Positions 39,031 through 48,940 are shown, numbered from the stretch's first letter. The stretch: DNA of 64,000 nt from Pseudomonas taetrolens (GCF_900475285.1 NZ_LS483370.1:1750001-1814000), one strand, 5' to 3'. Program-made: numbers and translations. Notes: generated by a model not told the origin, from the letters alone.

Positions 39031-39719
39031 TGCTCGGTGGTGGCCGGCAGCGTCATGACTCCGCGAACCACCTGATCGCTGATAAAGGTCAGCCAGTCTT
39101 GTCGCTGGTCAGGATGGGCAAGGTCCTGGCCGAGAAATGAGGTGAGGGTGTGCAGGTTCGAGTTATAGAAGTAGCACAGCGAAGCGATCATCAAGTAAAC
39201 GTGATTGGTGTCGACGTCCTGGCGAAAAATACCCTGTTGCTGGCCGGCCTCGATGATCGGTCGGATCACGCCTACGGTGGTCGTGGACAGGCGTCCAAGC
39301 TCGCGGGATTGCTGGGCATGCTTGCCTTTGTGCAGGTTCTCGATCGTCAGGATGGCCACGAACTCAGGGTGGTGCACGTAGTAGTTCCAGAAAAAGGCTA
39401 CCTGTTCGCGCAAGGCCTCGATTGGTTTGGACAGATCGGGGCGCAGGGTGCTTTCGGCTTGGTTGAAGGCATCGTAAATGTGCTCAAGCACATGGACGAA
39501 CAGGTTCTCCTTGCTGGAGAAGTAGTAATAGATCATCCGGTCGTTGGATTCGGCTTCTTTGGATATTTGCTCGATCCGTCCGCCGGCATAACCGTTGCGG
39601 GCGAATACCGCCACTGCCGCTTTGAGAATGCGAGCTTTGGTTTGATCGGCTTGATGAGCTCTGATCCCGGTTTTCTTGTTCAAGCGTATGTCCTTCATGC
39701 TGACCTGACCCAGGGCCAT
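39024..39719 (-). CDS. nicS: TetR-family regulator of nicotinate uptake/hydroxylation
   Basis: 231-residue TetR repressor. The N-terminal HTH is seen as ARILKAAVAVFARNGYAGG...IEQISKEAESNDRMIYYYFSSKENLF (in parts, about 27-75), followed by a ligand-binding helical domain. In P. putida a TetR protein at the nic locus represses nicAB and the transport genes; the position next to nicB supports the same role. An internal ATG at 39698 is an alternative start. Converges on nicB with a seven-base overlap. Confidence 0.8.
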   Translation of the reverse strand: MALGQVSMKDIRLNKKTGIRAHQADQTKARILKAAVAVFARNGYAGGRIEQISKEAESNDRMIYYYFSSKENLFVHVLEHIYDAFNQAESTLRPDLSKPIEALREQVAFFWNYYVHHPEFVAILTIENLHKGKHAQQSRELGRLSTTTVGVIRPIIEAGQQQGIFRQDVDTNHVYLMIASLCYFYNSNLHTLTSFLGQDLAHPDQRQDWLTFISDQVVRGVMTLPATTEHQ

Positions 39720-39793
39720 GCCTTATCCGGCGCCACTGCGCCTGTGCAGGCGATGGTACGACAATTGACTGATTAAAGTGCGGAGCTGGCGTT

Positions 39794-40978
39794 ATGTCTG
39801 ATTTGTTTTGCTTGCTGGATGCAATGGACAGCGCTGACAAGGCTGGCACCCATGCCGTACTGGCGACGGTGATCAAGGTGGAAGGTTCTGCGTATCGGCG
39901 CCCGGGCGCCCGGATGTTGATACCGAGTGGCGGCCAGGCGGTGGGGACGGTCAGCGGTGGCTGCCTGGAACAGGAGTTGGTCAGGAAAGCCTGGTGGCTG
40001 ACGGAGTCGGGCCAGGCGGTCATTCGTAGTTACAGTACCGCGGCGCGGGACGATGACGAATCTGAGGATGGCGGTGCCGGACTGGCATTTGGTTTGGGCT
40101 GTAATGGCACGGTGCATGTGCTTCTTGAGCGGCGTGAGGCCGGGCAACCCACACTGCTGGACGCTCTATTGCAGCGTGTGCGTGCCACCGGCCGACCTGC
40201 CGCGCTGGCGACCGTGCTGTCGGCAGGCGCGAGCCCGGGTCTGAAGATAGGTGCCCGAGTGGGGGTGGCGGACGGCATTCAAACGAGCGAGGGGGTTCAT
40301 GACGAGGCCTTCCAGAGATGGGTTCAAGCGGATCTGCTCAGGACACTTGAGCGCAGGACGTCTTCACGGATGGTTTATGAGCTGGGTGCCGTGGCCGTCG
40401 AGGTATTTCTTGAATACATAGCCCCACAACGTCGACTGGTGATTTTTGGGGCCGGCAATGATGCTCAGCCATTGGTGCGTTTTGCCAAGGCGCTGAACTG
40501 GCATGTTCAGGTGTTTGACGGTCGTGTGCATTTTGCCCGGCCTGAGCGTTTTCCCGAGGCGGACCATGTCGCGAGGATGTCTATTGAGCAGCCTGTCGAT
40601 TTGTCGCCGGTGGTTGATGGGGCAGCGGTGGTGGTCATGACTCACAGTTATCGTCAGGACCGTTACTGGCTCAAAAACGTCCTGGAGTGCGCGCCACTCT
40701 ATATCGGGCAGTTAGGGCCGAAAGAGCGCAGTGAGCGGCTTTTTGATGAACTGGACATCTGTCCGGCGACTGGCGGGCCAAGGTCGCGCGTTCACTATCC
40801 CATGGGCCTGGATCTGGGAGGCGATACCCCTGAAGTGGTCGCTTTGGCCATTGTCAGTGAAATCGCGGCCTGTTTTAACCAGCGTCAGGGCGGGATGCTG
40901 AAGGGCCGTAACAGCACCATTCATGACGTGACGCCAGGATGCCGCACGGTCGTGTGCGAACCGGATGTCTGCCGATGA
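39794..40978 (+). CDS. XdhC/CoxI-family molybdenum cofactor maturation protein
   Basis: 394 residues: XdhC_CoxI N-terminal part (GSAYRRPGARMLIPSGG... and GTVSGGCLEQELV, about 30-65) and a C-terminal Rossmann-like part beginning near RLVIFGAGNDAQPL (about 215). Such proteins bind and deliver the molybdenum cofactor, and help sulfuration, for xanthine-dehydrogenase-type enzymes. Divergent from nicS, 74 bases away, close to the only molybdoenzyme genes in the window (nicAB), so NicB is its likely client. That link is inferred. Confidence 0.85.
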   Translation: MSDLFCLLDAMDSADKAGTHAVLATVIKVEGSAYRRPGARMLIPSGGQAVGTVSGGCLEQELVRKAWWLTESGQAVIRSYSTAARDDDESEDGGAGLAFGLGCNGTVHVLLERREAGQPTLLDALLQRVRATGRPAALATVLSAGASPGLKIGARVGVADGIQTSEGVHDEAFQRWVQADLLRTLERRTSSRMVYELGAVAVEVFLEYIAPQRRLVIFGAGNDAQPLVRFAKALNWHVQVFDGRVHFARPERFPEADHVARMSIEQPVDLSPVVDGAAVVVMTHSYRQDRYWLKNVLECAPLYIGQLGPKERSERLFDELDICPATGGPRSRVHYPMGLDLGGDTPEVVALAIVSEIAACFNQRQGGMLKGRNSTIHDVTPGCRTVVCEPDVCR

Positions 40979-41080
40979 AGATTAACCCCAGATCGATGCC
41001 TTCTTGATACGCCTGAAAATCCCGGGCAGGTCTATAATCGCCGCACATTTATTTCCCGCCCACAGACTGTCGAGACTTTC

Positions 41081-41590
41081 ATGACTATCTCTCTGTACGC
41101 TGCTTCCATTCCCGTGTTCAAACAAATGCTCAACGCCATGAGCGGTGTCCTGACCAAGGCTGAAGCGCATGCTACGGCCAAGAACATCGACCCGAGTGTG
41201 TTCCTGCAGGCGCGTCTGGCGCCGGACATGTTCCCGCTGGTGCGTCAGGTGCAAATCGCGGTTGATTTTGCCAAGGGCGTTTCGGGCCGTCTGGCTGAAA
41301 TCGAATTGCCGAAGTACGACGAAAGCGAAACCACATTTGCTGACCTGCAAGCGCTGATCAGCAAGGTGCTGGCCTTTGTTGACACCATCAAGCCCGAGCA
41401 GGTCGATGGCAAGGAAGGGATTGAAATCGTGACCCGTCCAGGGACGCCCAAAGAAAAACGCTTCAGTGGCCAGTCTTACCTGCTGACCTACGGTCTGCCG
41501 CAGTTCTTCTTCCACGTCACGACCACTTACGCGATCCTGCGCCACAATGGCGTTGAAGTCGGCAAGCGCGATTACATGGGTGCGTTCTGA
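41081..41590 (+). CDS. DUF1993 family protein
   Basis: 169-residue cytoplasmic protein of the DinB-like helical-bundle superfamily group DUF1993. The start MTISLYAASIPVFKQMLNAM and the stretch LPQFFFHVTTTYAILRHNGVEVGKRDYMG are typical. No catalytic function has been established for the family. Stands alone between the XdhC gene and sstT. Confidence 0.85.
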   Translation: MTISLYAASIPVFKQMLNAMSGVLTKAEAHATAKNIDPSVFLQARLAPDMFPLVRQVQIAVDFAKGVSGRLAEIELPKYDESETTFADLQALISKVLAFVDTIKPEQVDGKEGIEIVTRPGTPKEKRFSGQSYLLTYGLPQFFFHVTTTYAILRHNGVEVGKRDYMGAF

Positions 41591-41602
41591 CTGAGTGAGC
41601 AT

Positions 41603-41657
41603 GGGCGCTGAGTAGCGCCCTGCCAGCGGTTCAGGAGTCGCCCTTGCGGGCGCTCCT
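41603..41657. terminator. Two hairpins between DUF1993 gene and sstT
   Basis: GGGCGCT/AGCGCCC (41603-41620) and AGGAG..CGCCC/GGGCG..CTCCT (about 41633-41657) lie between the convergent stops at 41590 and 41672. They lack long T-runs but are the only candidates for transcript ends here. Confidence 0.5.
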
Positions 41658-41671
41658 GGATACGCCCTGAT

Positions 41672-42895
41672 TCAGGCGGTCTGGTCTTCTTTGGCCAGGC
41701 AGGCCGCAGCGGTAAACAACACGTCGGTGGAGGAGTTGAGTGCGGTTTCGGCAGAATCCTGCAGGATGCCGATGATGAAGCCCACTGCCACCACTTGCAT
41801 GGCAATTTCGCTCGGGATGCCGAACAGGCTGCACGCCAGCGGAATCAGCAGCAACGACCCTCCCGCCACCCCGGAAGCACCGCAGGCACACACCGCTGCC
41901 ACCACGCTCAGCAGGAATGCAGTGGGCAGATCGACCTGAATCCCCAAGGTGTGCACCGCGGCCAGTGTCAGCACGGTAATGGTGATCGCCGCACCGGCCA
42001 TGTTGATCGTGGCGCCCAGCGGAATCGATACCGAGTAAGTATCTTCATGCAGGCCCAGGCGCTCGCTCAACGCCATGTTCACGGGGATGTTGGCCGCCGA
42101 ACTGCGGGTGAAAAATGCCGTGATGCCACTTTCGCGCAGGCACAGGAACACCAGCGGATACGGATTGCGCCGCAGTTTCCAGAAAACGATCAGGGGATTG
42201 ACCACCAGTGCTACGAACAGCATGCAGCCAATCAGCACTGCGAGCAGGTGCAGGTAGCCCAGCAGCGCGCTGAAGCCGGCGGTGGCGAGTGTAGAGGCTA
42301 CCAGGCCGAAAATGCCCAGCGGGGCAAAGCGGATCACCACGCGGACGATCACGGTCACGCCGTTCGACAGGTCGTTAAGCACCGTGCGGGTGGTGTCGCC
42401 GGCATGGCGAATGGCGATGCCCATGCCGATGGCCCACGCCAGAATGCCGATAAAGTTGGCATTCATCAGGGCGCTGACCGGGTTGTCGACCACGCTCAGC
42501 AGCAGGCTTTGCAGGACTTCGCTGATGCCGCCGGGGGCTGACACCGGAATGTCCTGCGTGACCAGTACCAGAGAGGACGGAAATGCCATGCTGGCAACCA
42601 CGGCCACAGCCGCTGCCGCAAAGGTGCCGAACAGGTAGAGCACCAGGATCGGGCGGATGTGGGTTTCTTGTCCGTGCTTGTGGTTGGCGATGGAGGCCAT
42701 GACCAGGACAAACACCAGAATCGGGGCCACGGCCTTCAAGGCGCTGACGAACAGTTTGCCAATGAAGGCCACGGAAAGTGCCCCGGCAGGCGCGAGCCAG
42801 GCCAGCAGAATCCCGGCAATCAGTCCGATGACAATCTGGGTCACCAGGCTGGTGTGTTTTAGCCTGTAAAACAGGGAAGGGGGAGTGTCGGTCAT
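41672..42895 (-). CDS. sstT: Serine/threonine:sodium symporter
   Basis: Inner-membrane DAACS-family transporter of 407 residues that imports serine and threonine with Na+. Visible: the serine-rich hairpin [14 protein letters not shown] (about 288-301), the unwound helix [10 protein letters not shown], and the C-terminal [20 protein letters not shown] chose [14 protein letters not shown] at 42895; the frame is open to 42955 but upstream residues are not conserved-looking. Confidence 0.92.
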   Translation of the reverse strand: MTDTPPSLFYRLKHTSLVTQIVIGLIAGILLAWLAPAGALSVAFIGKLFVSALKAVAPILVFVLVMASIANHKHGQETHIRPILVLYLFGTFAAAAVAVVASMAFPSSLVLVTQDIPVSAPGGISEVLQSLLLSVVDNPVSALMNANFIGILAWAIGMGIAIRHAGDTTRTVLNDLSNGVTVIVRVVIRFAPLGIFGLVASTLATAGFSALLGYLHLLAVLIGCMLFVALVVNPLIVFWKLRRNPYPLVFLCLRESGITAFFTRSSAANIPVNMALSERLGLHEDTYSVSIPLGATINMAGAAITITVLTLAAVHTLGIQVDLPTAFLLSVVAAVCACGASGVAGGSLLLIPLACSLFGIPSEIAMQVVAVGFIIGILQDSAETALNSSTDVLFTAAACLAKEDQTA

Positions 42896-43261
42896 AAAGG
42901 CGTCTCTAGTTGTTTTGGGTGGCGCATACGAAAACGTGTGGCCGGTCAGCAACAAGTGGGCAGGCTGATCGACGAGAACCAGTAAGCATAAACGTTTTGT
43001 TTAAGGTAGATGCAGCGGCCGAGTTTAGTCGTGCGTGCCGGGCACGTCTGTCTGACCAAGCTCATGGCGGGCGGCGGACTTTATCATAGAGATGCAGGAT
43101 GATTCCCGGGTAAGGGGCAATCTGCCACACCCGTTGTGTATCCACAGCCCGGTAACCGATCCCTGCTGGGTACTCATTCTGTTACTATTTGCCATCCTCA
43201 TATTTCTTCAAGTCAGTGGGCCTTTTGGTCGTCACTGGCGTCGCTGTTTCTGGAGTTATTC
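42896..43261. other. Intergenic region between sstT and MFS gene
   Basis: About 365 bases between divergent starts. I see no gene, RNA or clear operator in it; it presumably holds the promoters of both genes. The frame of the MFS gene is open upstream into this region but carries no convincing start. Confidence 0.4.
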
Positions 43262-44431
43262 ATGCTGTTGCCCATCCTGCTGCTGTCTGCGGCCGGTTTT
43301 ACCGTGCTTACGACCGAGTTCATTATTGTCGGGCTGCTGCCTGCGATTGCCCGGGACCTTGACGTGAGCGTGCCTCAGGCCGGGTTGCTGGTCACGCTGT
43401 TCGCCTTCACGGTGGCAGCCTTGGGGCCGTTCTTGACTGCCTACTTTGCGCGGTTCGAGCGCAAGCGCCTGTTTATTGTCATTTTGTTGATGTTCGCCTT
43501 TGCCAATACTGTGGCCGCGCTGGCGCCCAACATCTGGGTGATGGGTTTTGCGCGTTTGTTGCCAGCGTTGGGTTTGCCGGTGTTCTGGGCGCTGGCCAGT
43601 GAAACGGCAGTGGGTATCGCAGGACCTGAATACGCCGGCCGGGCGATTGCCAAGATAGGCTTTGGCATCGTCTGTGCGACGGTGTTCGGTATCCCTGTCG
43701 GTACGCTGATCTCGGATGCGTGGGGCTGGCGCAGTGCGTTCGGTATTCTGGCGGTGGTGGCGCTGGCCAAGGCCGCGCTGTTGTGGGTGTATCTGCCGGC
43801 GATCCGGGTGGTCAATGAGCAGTCCAGCCTGAGTTCACAATTTGTCATGCTGCGCAGCCCGCTGGTCATTGGCCATATCCTGCTCTCGGTGCTGGTGTTT
43901 AGCGGCATGTTTACCGCCTACACCTATCTGGCCGACATACTCGAGCGGTTGGCTGGATTCGATGGCACGGTGGTCGGTTGGTGCCTCATGGGCTTTGGCG
44001 CGGTGGGGTTGGTTGGCAATTCGTTGGGCGGACGCATGGTCGATCGCCATCCGCTGATTGCCTCGATCGTGTTCTGTGCCTTTATGATCGGCGGCCTGCT
44101 GGCGCTGGTACCGAGCATCCATTCCACTTTGGGTCTGGCGGCGGCGATGGGGGTTTGGGGCGTGACCCAGGCGGCCATGTTCCTGATCAGCCATGTGCGG
44201 TTGATGAAAGTCGCGGCCCATGCGCCTGCGTTCGGTGCCTCGTTGAACATTGCCGGCGGCAATCTGGGCATTGGCCTGGGGGCAATGATCGGTGGACGAG
44301 TGATCGACAACTACGGCCTGGGCAGTCTCGGGCTGGCGGCGGCCGGGTTGATCCTGCTGTCGATCGTGCTCGCACTGTGGTTGATGAAGTGCAAGCCCGT
44401 GTCGCCCGTGATCAACTGCCCGGACCGGTAA
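43262..44431 (+). CDS. MFS exporter, DHA1-type (AraJ/YdhP/PbuE-like)
   Basis: 389-residue, 12-helix drug/proton-antiporter-type transporter. The N-terminus TTEFIIVGLLPAIARDLDVS and the helix 5 region GIVCATVFGIPVGTLI are typical of efflux proteins for purines, sugars or arabinose polymers. I chose ATG 43262 after GGAG; an upstream TTG frame start adds non-membrane residues. The last 20 bases overlap the convergent nhaR gene. The substrate is unknown. Confidence 0.85.
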   Translation: MLLPILLLSAAGFTVLTTEFIIVGLLPAIARDLDVSVPQAGLLVTLFAFTVAALGPFLTAYFARFERKRLFIVILLMFAFANTVAALAPNIWVMGFARLLPALGLPVFWALASETAVGIAGPEYAGRAIAKIGFGIVCATVFGIPVGTLISDAWGWRSAFGILAVVALAKAALLWVYLPAIRVVNEQSSLSSQFVMLRSPLVIGHILLSVLVFSGMFTAYTYLADILERLAGFDGTVVGWCLMGFGAVGLVGNSLGGRMVDRHPLIASIVFCAFMIGGLLALVPSIHSTLGLAAAMGVWGVTQAAMFLISHVRLMKVAAHAPAFGASLNIAGGNLGIGLGAMIGGRVIDNYGLGSLGLAAAGLILLSIVLALWLMKCKPVSPVINCPDR

Positions 44432-45317
44432 ACAACTCGCGCCGGGCACTCTCGGTGATGGCCACGATGCCGGGGTGACGGATCTTGCGCTCAACGGTAA
44501 TGGCGTAAAAGGATTCGGTGACTGCTTCAGTGTGTCCGATCAGCTCTACGTCGAACTGGCGCATCACTTCCTGGGCAATCACGCTGGGTGCGATAAAAAC
44601 CCCGATTCCGGATTGGCCAAAAGCCTGCATCAGGGCGCTGTCATCGAACTCGCCAACAATTCGCGGCTGTATTTGCTGCTCGGCCAGCCAGCGTAGCAGG
44701 CGACTGCGAAGCACGGTTTCGGGGCCGGGGATCAGCAGCGGGGCACCTTGCAGGCACTGCGGGAAGTTCTCGGCATAGTCTTTGGCCAGGCTGCGGGCGG
44801 CAAAAAAACTGATGCCGCACTCGCCGAGCTTCTGGCTGAAACCCTTGATGTCCAGGTGAGAGGGCATCGGGCTGTCGGAAATCACCAGGTCAAGGCGCTG
44901 GATGGCCAGGTCTGCCAGCAACCGGTCCAGCTTGTCTTCGCGGCAGGTGATGCGGATCGGTTCATCAAGCTCCATGGTCGGGGCGATCAGGCGATAGACA
45001 ATCGATTTGGGCACCACGTCGGCAACCCCGACCTTGAACAGCACCTGCTGTTCTTTGGGGGACATGCGCAGCATGCTCTCCAGTTCGCTGCCGACCTGGA
45101 AAATCTGTTCGGCATAGGGCAAGACCTGGCGCCCGGTTTCGGTCAGTTCCAGTTGCCGGCCGACGCGACGAAACAACGGCAGGCCATAGGTTTGTTCCAG
45201 CAGGCTGATTTGCCCGCTGATGGTCTGTGGCGTGAGATTCAATTGCTCGCAGGCGCGGACAATGCTGCCTGTTTTGGCCACGACCCAGAAGTAGTGGAGT
45301 TGGCGGTAATTAAGCAT
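44412..45317 (-). CDS. nhaR: LysR-family activator NhaR
   Basis: 301-residue LysR-type regulator. The HTH is MLNYRQLHYFWVVAKTGSI and following, with TPQTISGQISLLEQ as recognition region, and the co-factor domain includes SDSPMPSHLDIKGF, a stretch characteristic of NhaR. In enterobacteria it activates sodium/proton antiporter genes; no nhaA is adjacent here, so its target is elsewhere. Divergent from a small lipoprotein gene. Confidence 0.87.
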   Translation of the reverse strand: MLNYRQLHYFWVVAKTGSIVRACEQLNLTPQTISGQISLLEQTYGLPLFRRVGRQLELTETGRQVLPYAEQIFQVGSELESMLRMSPKEQQVLFKVGVADVVPKSIVYRLIAPTMELDEPIRITCREDKLDRLLADLAIQRLDLVISDSPMPSHLDIKGFSQKLGECGISFFAARSLAKDYAENFPQCLQGAPLLIPGPETVLRSRLLRWLAEQQIQPRIVGEFDDSALMQAFGQSGIGVFIAPSVIAQEVMRQFDVELIGHTEAVTESFYAITVERKIRHPGIVAITESARRELFTGPGS

Positions 45318-45453
45318 TGGGCGCTTTCCACTTCGTAAAAACCGAAGTATAACCCTTGAAAATACGAATTTTACTGAAGTGTTGGAGTCTTTAGAATCCC
45401 GCGCTATTCACGGGTCATGTTGTTGACTGCTGATTTTATAGAAGGAAATCACG

Positions 45454-45696
45454 ATGAAGATTAAGCACGCAGGTGTTGCTGTACTGTTGGCGACGGCTCT
45501 TTTCGTCATCAGTGGCTGTGATCAGGCTGAAAAGGCTGCACAACAGATGCTGGATAAAACCGCCGAGTCGGCCAAGCAGGCGATTGATGACACCCACAAG
45601 GCGGCCGAACAGGCGCTGCACGATGCCACAGGCCGGCCAGTCGAAAAGGAACAGCCTGAGCAAGAGCGTCAAGAGTCGTCGTCACACACCATTTAA
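45454..45696 (+). CDS. Small lipoprotein, unknown function
   Basis: 80 residues with a signal peptide and lipobox VISGC (Cys about 22), then a charged, helical, alanine-rich tail (EKAAQQMLDKTAESAKQA) that looks like a short coiled coil. It is likely anchored in the outer membrane, as the residue after Cys is Asp-containing (CDQ), which could instead retain it in the inner membrane. Thirty bases before terC. The function is unknown. Confidence 0.75.
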   Translation: MKIKHAGVAVLLATALFVISGCDQAEKAAQQMLDKTAESAKQAIDDTHKAAEQALHDATGRPVEKEQPEQERQESSSHTI

Positions 45697-45726
45697 TTTG
45701 TCTTACCGCAGAGTCTGAGTACACCT

Positions 45727-46482
45727 ATGGAATATCTTTTAGAGCTGGCGGTCAGTCCCGCCGCTTGGGTCGCGTTGGCCACCTTGATCGTGATGGAAGT
45801 CGTACTGGGTATCGACAACCTGATCTTCATCTCTATTTTGACCAATAAATTGCCGGCGCAATTCCGCACCAAGGCGCGGCGCATCGGCATCGGCATGGCG
45901 CTCATCTTGCGTCTGGGTCTGCTCAGCACCATCGCCTACATCGTACAGTTGACCACGCCGGTGTTTGAGGTGTTGGGGCAGGCGTTCTCGTGGAAGGACA
46001 TGATCCTGATCGCCGGTGGCCTGTTCCTGGTGTGGAAGGCTACCAGTGAAATGCACCACAGCATGCAGCCGGTGGTGGAGGATGAGTCTACCATCAAGAC
46101 GTCTACGGTGACGTTGGGCTTTGCCGCGGCCATCGGGCAGATTCTGATGCTGGACATGGTGTTTTCCATCGACAGCATCATTACCGCGGTCGGCATGACC
46201 GAGCATTTGCCGATCATGGTGGTGGCCGTTGTGGTAGCGGTGTTGGTGATGCTGCTGGCCTCCGAGCCTCTGGCCAAGTTCATCAATGAGAACCCGACCG
46301 TCGTCATGCTGGCCCTGGCTTTCCTGATCATGATCGGCATGACCCTGATCGCTGAAGGTTTCGGCTTCCATGTGCCTAAAGGCTATGTGTATGCGGCGAT
46401 GGCGTTCTCGGCCACGGTTGAGACACTGAACATCGTGGCACGAAAGATTCGCGAAAAACGCCAGGCTGCTCTGGTGAAGTAA
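45727..46482 (+). CDS. TerC-family membrane protein
   Basis: 251-residue integral membrane protein with about seven helices. The conserved acidic motifs are present in [12 protein letters not shown] (about 25) and [13 protein letters not shown] (about 143). Family members are linked to tellurium resistance and to manganese export at the membrane; Mn2+ handling is a reasonable reading, not shown here. Followed by a clear terminator. Confidence 0.88.
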   Translation: MEYLLELAVSPAAWVALATLIVMEVVLGIDNLIFISILTNKLPAQFRTKARRIGIGMALILRLGLLSTIAYIVQLTTPVFEVLGQAFSWKDMILIAGGLFLVWKATSEMHHSMQPVVEDESTIKTSTVTLGFAAAIGQILMLDMVFSIDSIITAVGMTEHLPIMVVAVVVAVLVMLLASEPLAKFINENPTVVMLALAFLIMIGMTLIAEGFGFHVPKGYVYAAMAFSATVETLNIVARKIREKRQAALVK

Positions 46483-46500
46483 TCTCGAGTCGAACACCAA

Positions 46501-46536
46501 AAGCCGCCCTCCTGCATAAGGAAGGCGGCTTTTTAC
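46501..46536. terminator. Bidirectional terminator after terC
   Basis: AAGCCGCC/GGCGGCTT, with further pairing CTCC/GGAA-type bases inside, is followed by TTTT on the plus strand and by a matching A-run on the left. It separates terC from the convergent small membrane gene. Confidence 0.85.
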
Positions 46537-46712
46537 ATTGGGGTGTTTGCCGCGCCAACTGCCGATTTGGCAGGGGGGCTTTTTGGAGCAGGTTCTACGT
46601 GAGATTCAGGGTGATGGTGGCGACGGCTGATGCGCATCACGCCCCACAGCATGGCGGCGGCAACGGCCAGCCAGCCGGTAAACAGCAGAAAAACAGTCAA
46701 TGCCGGGCTCAT
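46533..46712 (-). CDS. Small single-pass membrane protein
   Basis: 59 residues with one N-terminal membrane helix (VFLLFTGWLAVAAAMLWGV) and a His/Pro-rich cytoplasmic tail (RRHHHPE). The ATG at 46712 has GGGAGG at the right distance, so it is probably expressed. The function is unknown. Confidence 0.6.
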   Translation of the reverse strand: MSPALTVFLLFTGWLAVAAAMLWGVMRISRRHHHPESHVEPAPKSPPAKSAVGAANTPM

Positions 46713-46929
46713 CAGTGCCTCCCTTGCCCACAACGGGCACAACACATGTCTAAGCAGTGGACAGTCTAGCCTGAGCAGCGTTGCAGTCTATTGACCAAAG
46801 GTCGCGTGGGACTAACTGATTTGCTCTATCTGAACAGTCCTGCTGTGGGGTAAGGGTATACCTCTTTCAGTTCGCGTCCTATGATCAGCAGCCATGTCGG
46901 GCCGTCCGGGTTCATTCAAGCGAGGGAAC

Positions 46930-47607
46930 ATGCAGGGAGTGATTGGTTTGAGATCCGTGCGGCAGTGGCTGGTGGCCGCCTGTGCTGTGGCGGTGATGGG
47001 TTGTGCCAGTGTCGAGCCACCGAAAATTCGAGGTTTGCCGGAAAGGGTCGAACTCAATGGGGTGCCTTTTTTTCGGGGGAATGCCCACCAAAGTGGCCCG
47101 CATGTCTTGGCCAGCATGCTCGGCGAGCAACGGATCAGGATGACCCCGGGACTGCTGCTCAAGCCCTTGAAGCTGCCAGAGGCGGAGGCTTCATTACAAG
47201 GCAATATGGAACGACTGGCCGCCGAGTACGGGCTGATGGTGTATCCGCTGGACACATCCATGCAGGCGTTGCTGACTCAAGTGGCGGCGGGGTACCCTGT
47301 GATGCTGCGATTCAGCGAAGGCAGAATCTGGTCCGAACCGCGCTACGCCATGCTGGTGGGCTACAACCGCGCGAAGCAGACGGTGTTGTTGCGGGCCGGC
47401 ATGGACCGTCGCCGACTGATGGGCTTCAAGGCATTTGAAGCGGCCTGGGCAGATGCCGGCAATTGGGCGGTGCTGATCATGTCGCCGGATCAGTTGCCGG
47501 CCGACGTCGATAAGGCTCGCTGGCTGACAGCCGCCAGCGAATTGTCCCGTGCAGGCCAGGAGCAGGCTGCGGCCCGGGCTATTCGGACCCTGGAGGCACG
47601 CCCCTGA
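46930..47607 (+). CDS. C39-peptidase-like lipoprotein lacking the catalytic residues
   Basis: 225-residue lipoprotein (lipobox AVMGC, Cys about 25) followed by a papain-like C39-type domain. In active relatives the segment after the substrate strand reads QCGPAALA and a later segment reads HYAVVVG. Here they read QSGPHVLA and RYAMLVG, so the nucleophile Cys is Ser and the His is Arg. It is therefore probably a non-enzymatic binding protein. The start at 46930 has GAGGGAAC; an upstream ATG at 46894 is possible. Alpha-helical tail after about residue 190. Confidence 0.75.
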   Translation: MQGVIGLRSVRQWLVAACAVAVMGCASVEPPKIRGLPERVELNGVPFFRGNAHQSGPHVLASMLGEQRIRMTPGLLLKPLKLPEAEASLQGNMERLAAEYGLMVYPLDTSMQALLTQVAAGYPVMLRFSEGRIWSEPRYAMLVGYNRAKQTVLLRAGMDRRRLMGFKAFEAAWADAGNWAVLIMSPDQLPADVDKARWLTAASELSRAGQEQAAARAIRTLEARP

Positions 47608-47656
47608 CGGTCGCCGTGATTGAAGCGGTGACCGCGAGGGTGCGCAGGCGCTTAGC

Positions 47657-48940
47657 TTAAAAGCCGAACTTGTCGCGCAGGCTGTAGTACCACGCACCTA
47701 GCGCAGTCAGCGGCGTACGCAACAGTTGTCCGCCGGGGAACGGGTAATGCGGCAGGTCAGCAAAGGCATCGAAACGTTCCGCCTGACCCCGCAAGGCCTC
47801 GGCCAGCACCTTGCCTGCCAGATGGGTGTACGTCACGCCATGGCCACTGCAGCCTTGCGAGTAATAGATGTTGTCACCGATGCGCCCGACCTGAGGCAGG
47901 CGTGACAATGTCAGCAGGAAGTTGCCCGTCCATGCGTAGTCAATTTTCACGTCCTTGAGTTGCGGGAATGCCTTGAGCATTTTCGGGCGAATAATCGCCT
48001 CGATATTGGCCGGGTCCCGCGCGCCGTACACCACCCCGCCGCCAAAGATCAGGCGCTTGTCACCGGACAGGCGATAGTAATCGAGCAGGTAGTTACAGTC
48101 TTCGACGCAATAGTCCTGTGGCAGCAGGGTGCTGGCCAGTTCTTCGCCCAGCGGTTCGGTGGTGATCACCTGTGTGCCGCACGGCATGGATTTGGAGGCC
48201 AGCTCAGGGACCAGATTGCCCAGATACGCATTGCCCGCCACGATGATGAACTTGGCCCGGACCTTGCCCTGCGGCGTGTGCACCACCGGGTTGGCGCCGC
48301 GCTCAATGCGAATGGCCGGTGACTGCTCGTAAATCGTGCCACCCAGGGATTCAACCGCCGCCGCCTCGCCCAGCGCCAGATTGAGCGGGTGAATATGCCC
48401 GCCACTCATGTCCAGCAGCCCGCCCTGATAGTGATCACAGGCGACGACCTCACGAATCCGGCGCTGATCCAGCAGCTCCAGGTGAGTATTGCCATAACGC
48501 TCCCAGAGCTTCTTCTGCGCTTCCAGGTGCCCCATCTGCTTGCTGGTGATGGCTGCAAACACACCGCCGTCTTTCAGGTCGCACTGGATCTGATACTTGG
48601 CGACGCGATCGCGAATGATCTTCCCGCCCTCAAAAGCCATCTGCCCCAACAACTGCGCTTGCCTGGCCCCCACCGTTCGCTCGATCACATCTATGTCGCG
48701 GCTATAGCTGTTAACGATCTGCCCGCCATTACGACCCGACGCGCCAAACCCCACTTTGGCCGCTTCCAGTACCGTCACCTTGAAACCGCTCTCCAGCAAA
48801 AACAGCGCGCTCGACAGCCCGGTATAACCGGCACCGATCACACAAACGTCTGTCTCGACATCATTTTGCAGGGCAGGGCGCTCAGGAACCGGATTGGCCG
48901 AAGCTGCATAGTAGGACTGGGGGTAGGGAGTGTTCGACAT
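47657..48940 (-). CDS. FAD-dependent amine oxidase (gamma-glutamylputrescine oxidase type)
   Basis: 427-residue DAO-family flavoenzyme. The FAD motif GAGYTGLSSALFL is at about 36-48, the GR-motif is GFGASGRNGGQ, and a C-terminal SQGCSGHGVTYTHLAGK binds the flavin and substrate. Strong overall likeness to PuuB, which oxidises gamma-glutamylputrescine in putrescine breakdown. No other puu genes are next to it. Ends 50 bases from the convergent lipoprotein gene. Confidence 0.85.
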   Translation of the reverse strand: MSNTPYPQSYYAASANPVPERPALQNDVETDVCVIGAGYTGLSSALFLLESGFKVTVLEAAKVGFGASGRNGGQIVNSYSRDIDVIERTVGARQAQLLGQMAFEGGKIIRDRVAKYQIQCDLKDGGVFAAITSKQMGHLEAQKKLWERYGNTHLELLDQRRIREVVACDHYQGGLLDMSGGHIHPLNLALGEAAAVESLGGTIYEQSPAIRIERGANPVVHTPQGKVRAKFIIVAGNAYLGNLVPELASKSMPCGTQVITTEPLGEELASTLLPQDYCVEDCNYLLDYYRLSGDKRLIFGGGVVYGARDPANIEAIIRPKMLKAFPQLKDVKIDYAWTGNFLLTLSRLPQVGRIGDNIYYSQGCSGHGVTYTHLAGKVLAEALRGQAERFDAFADLPHYPFPGGQLLRTPLTALGAWYYSLRDKFGF

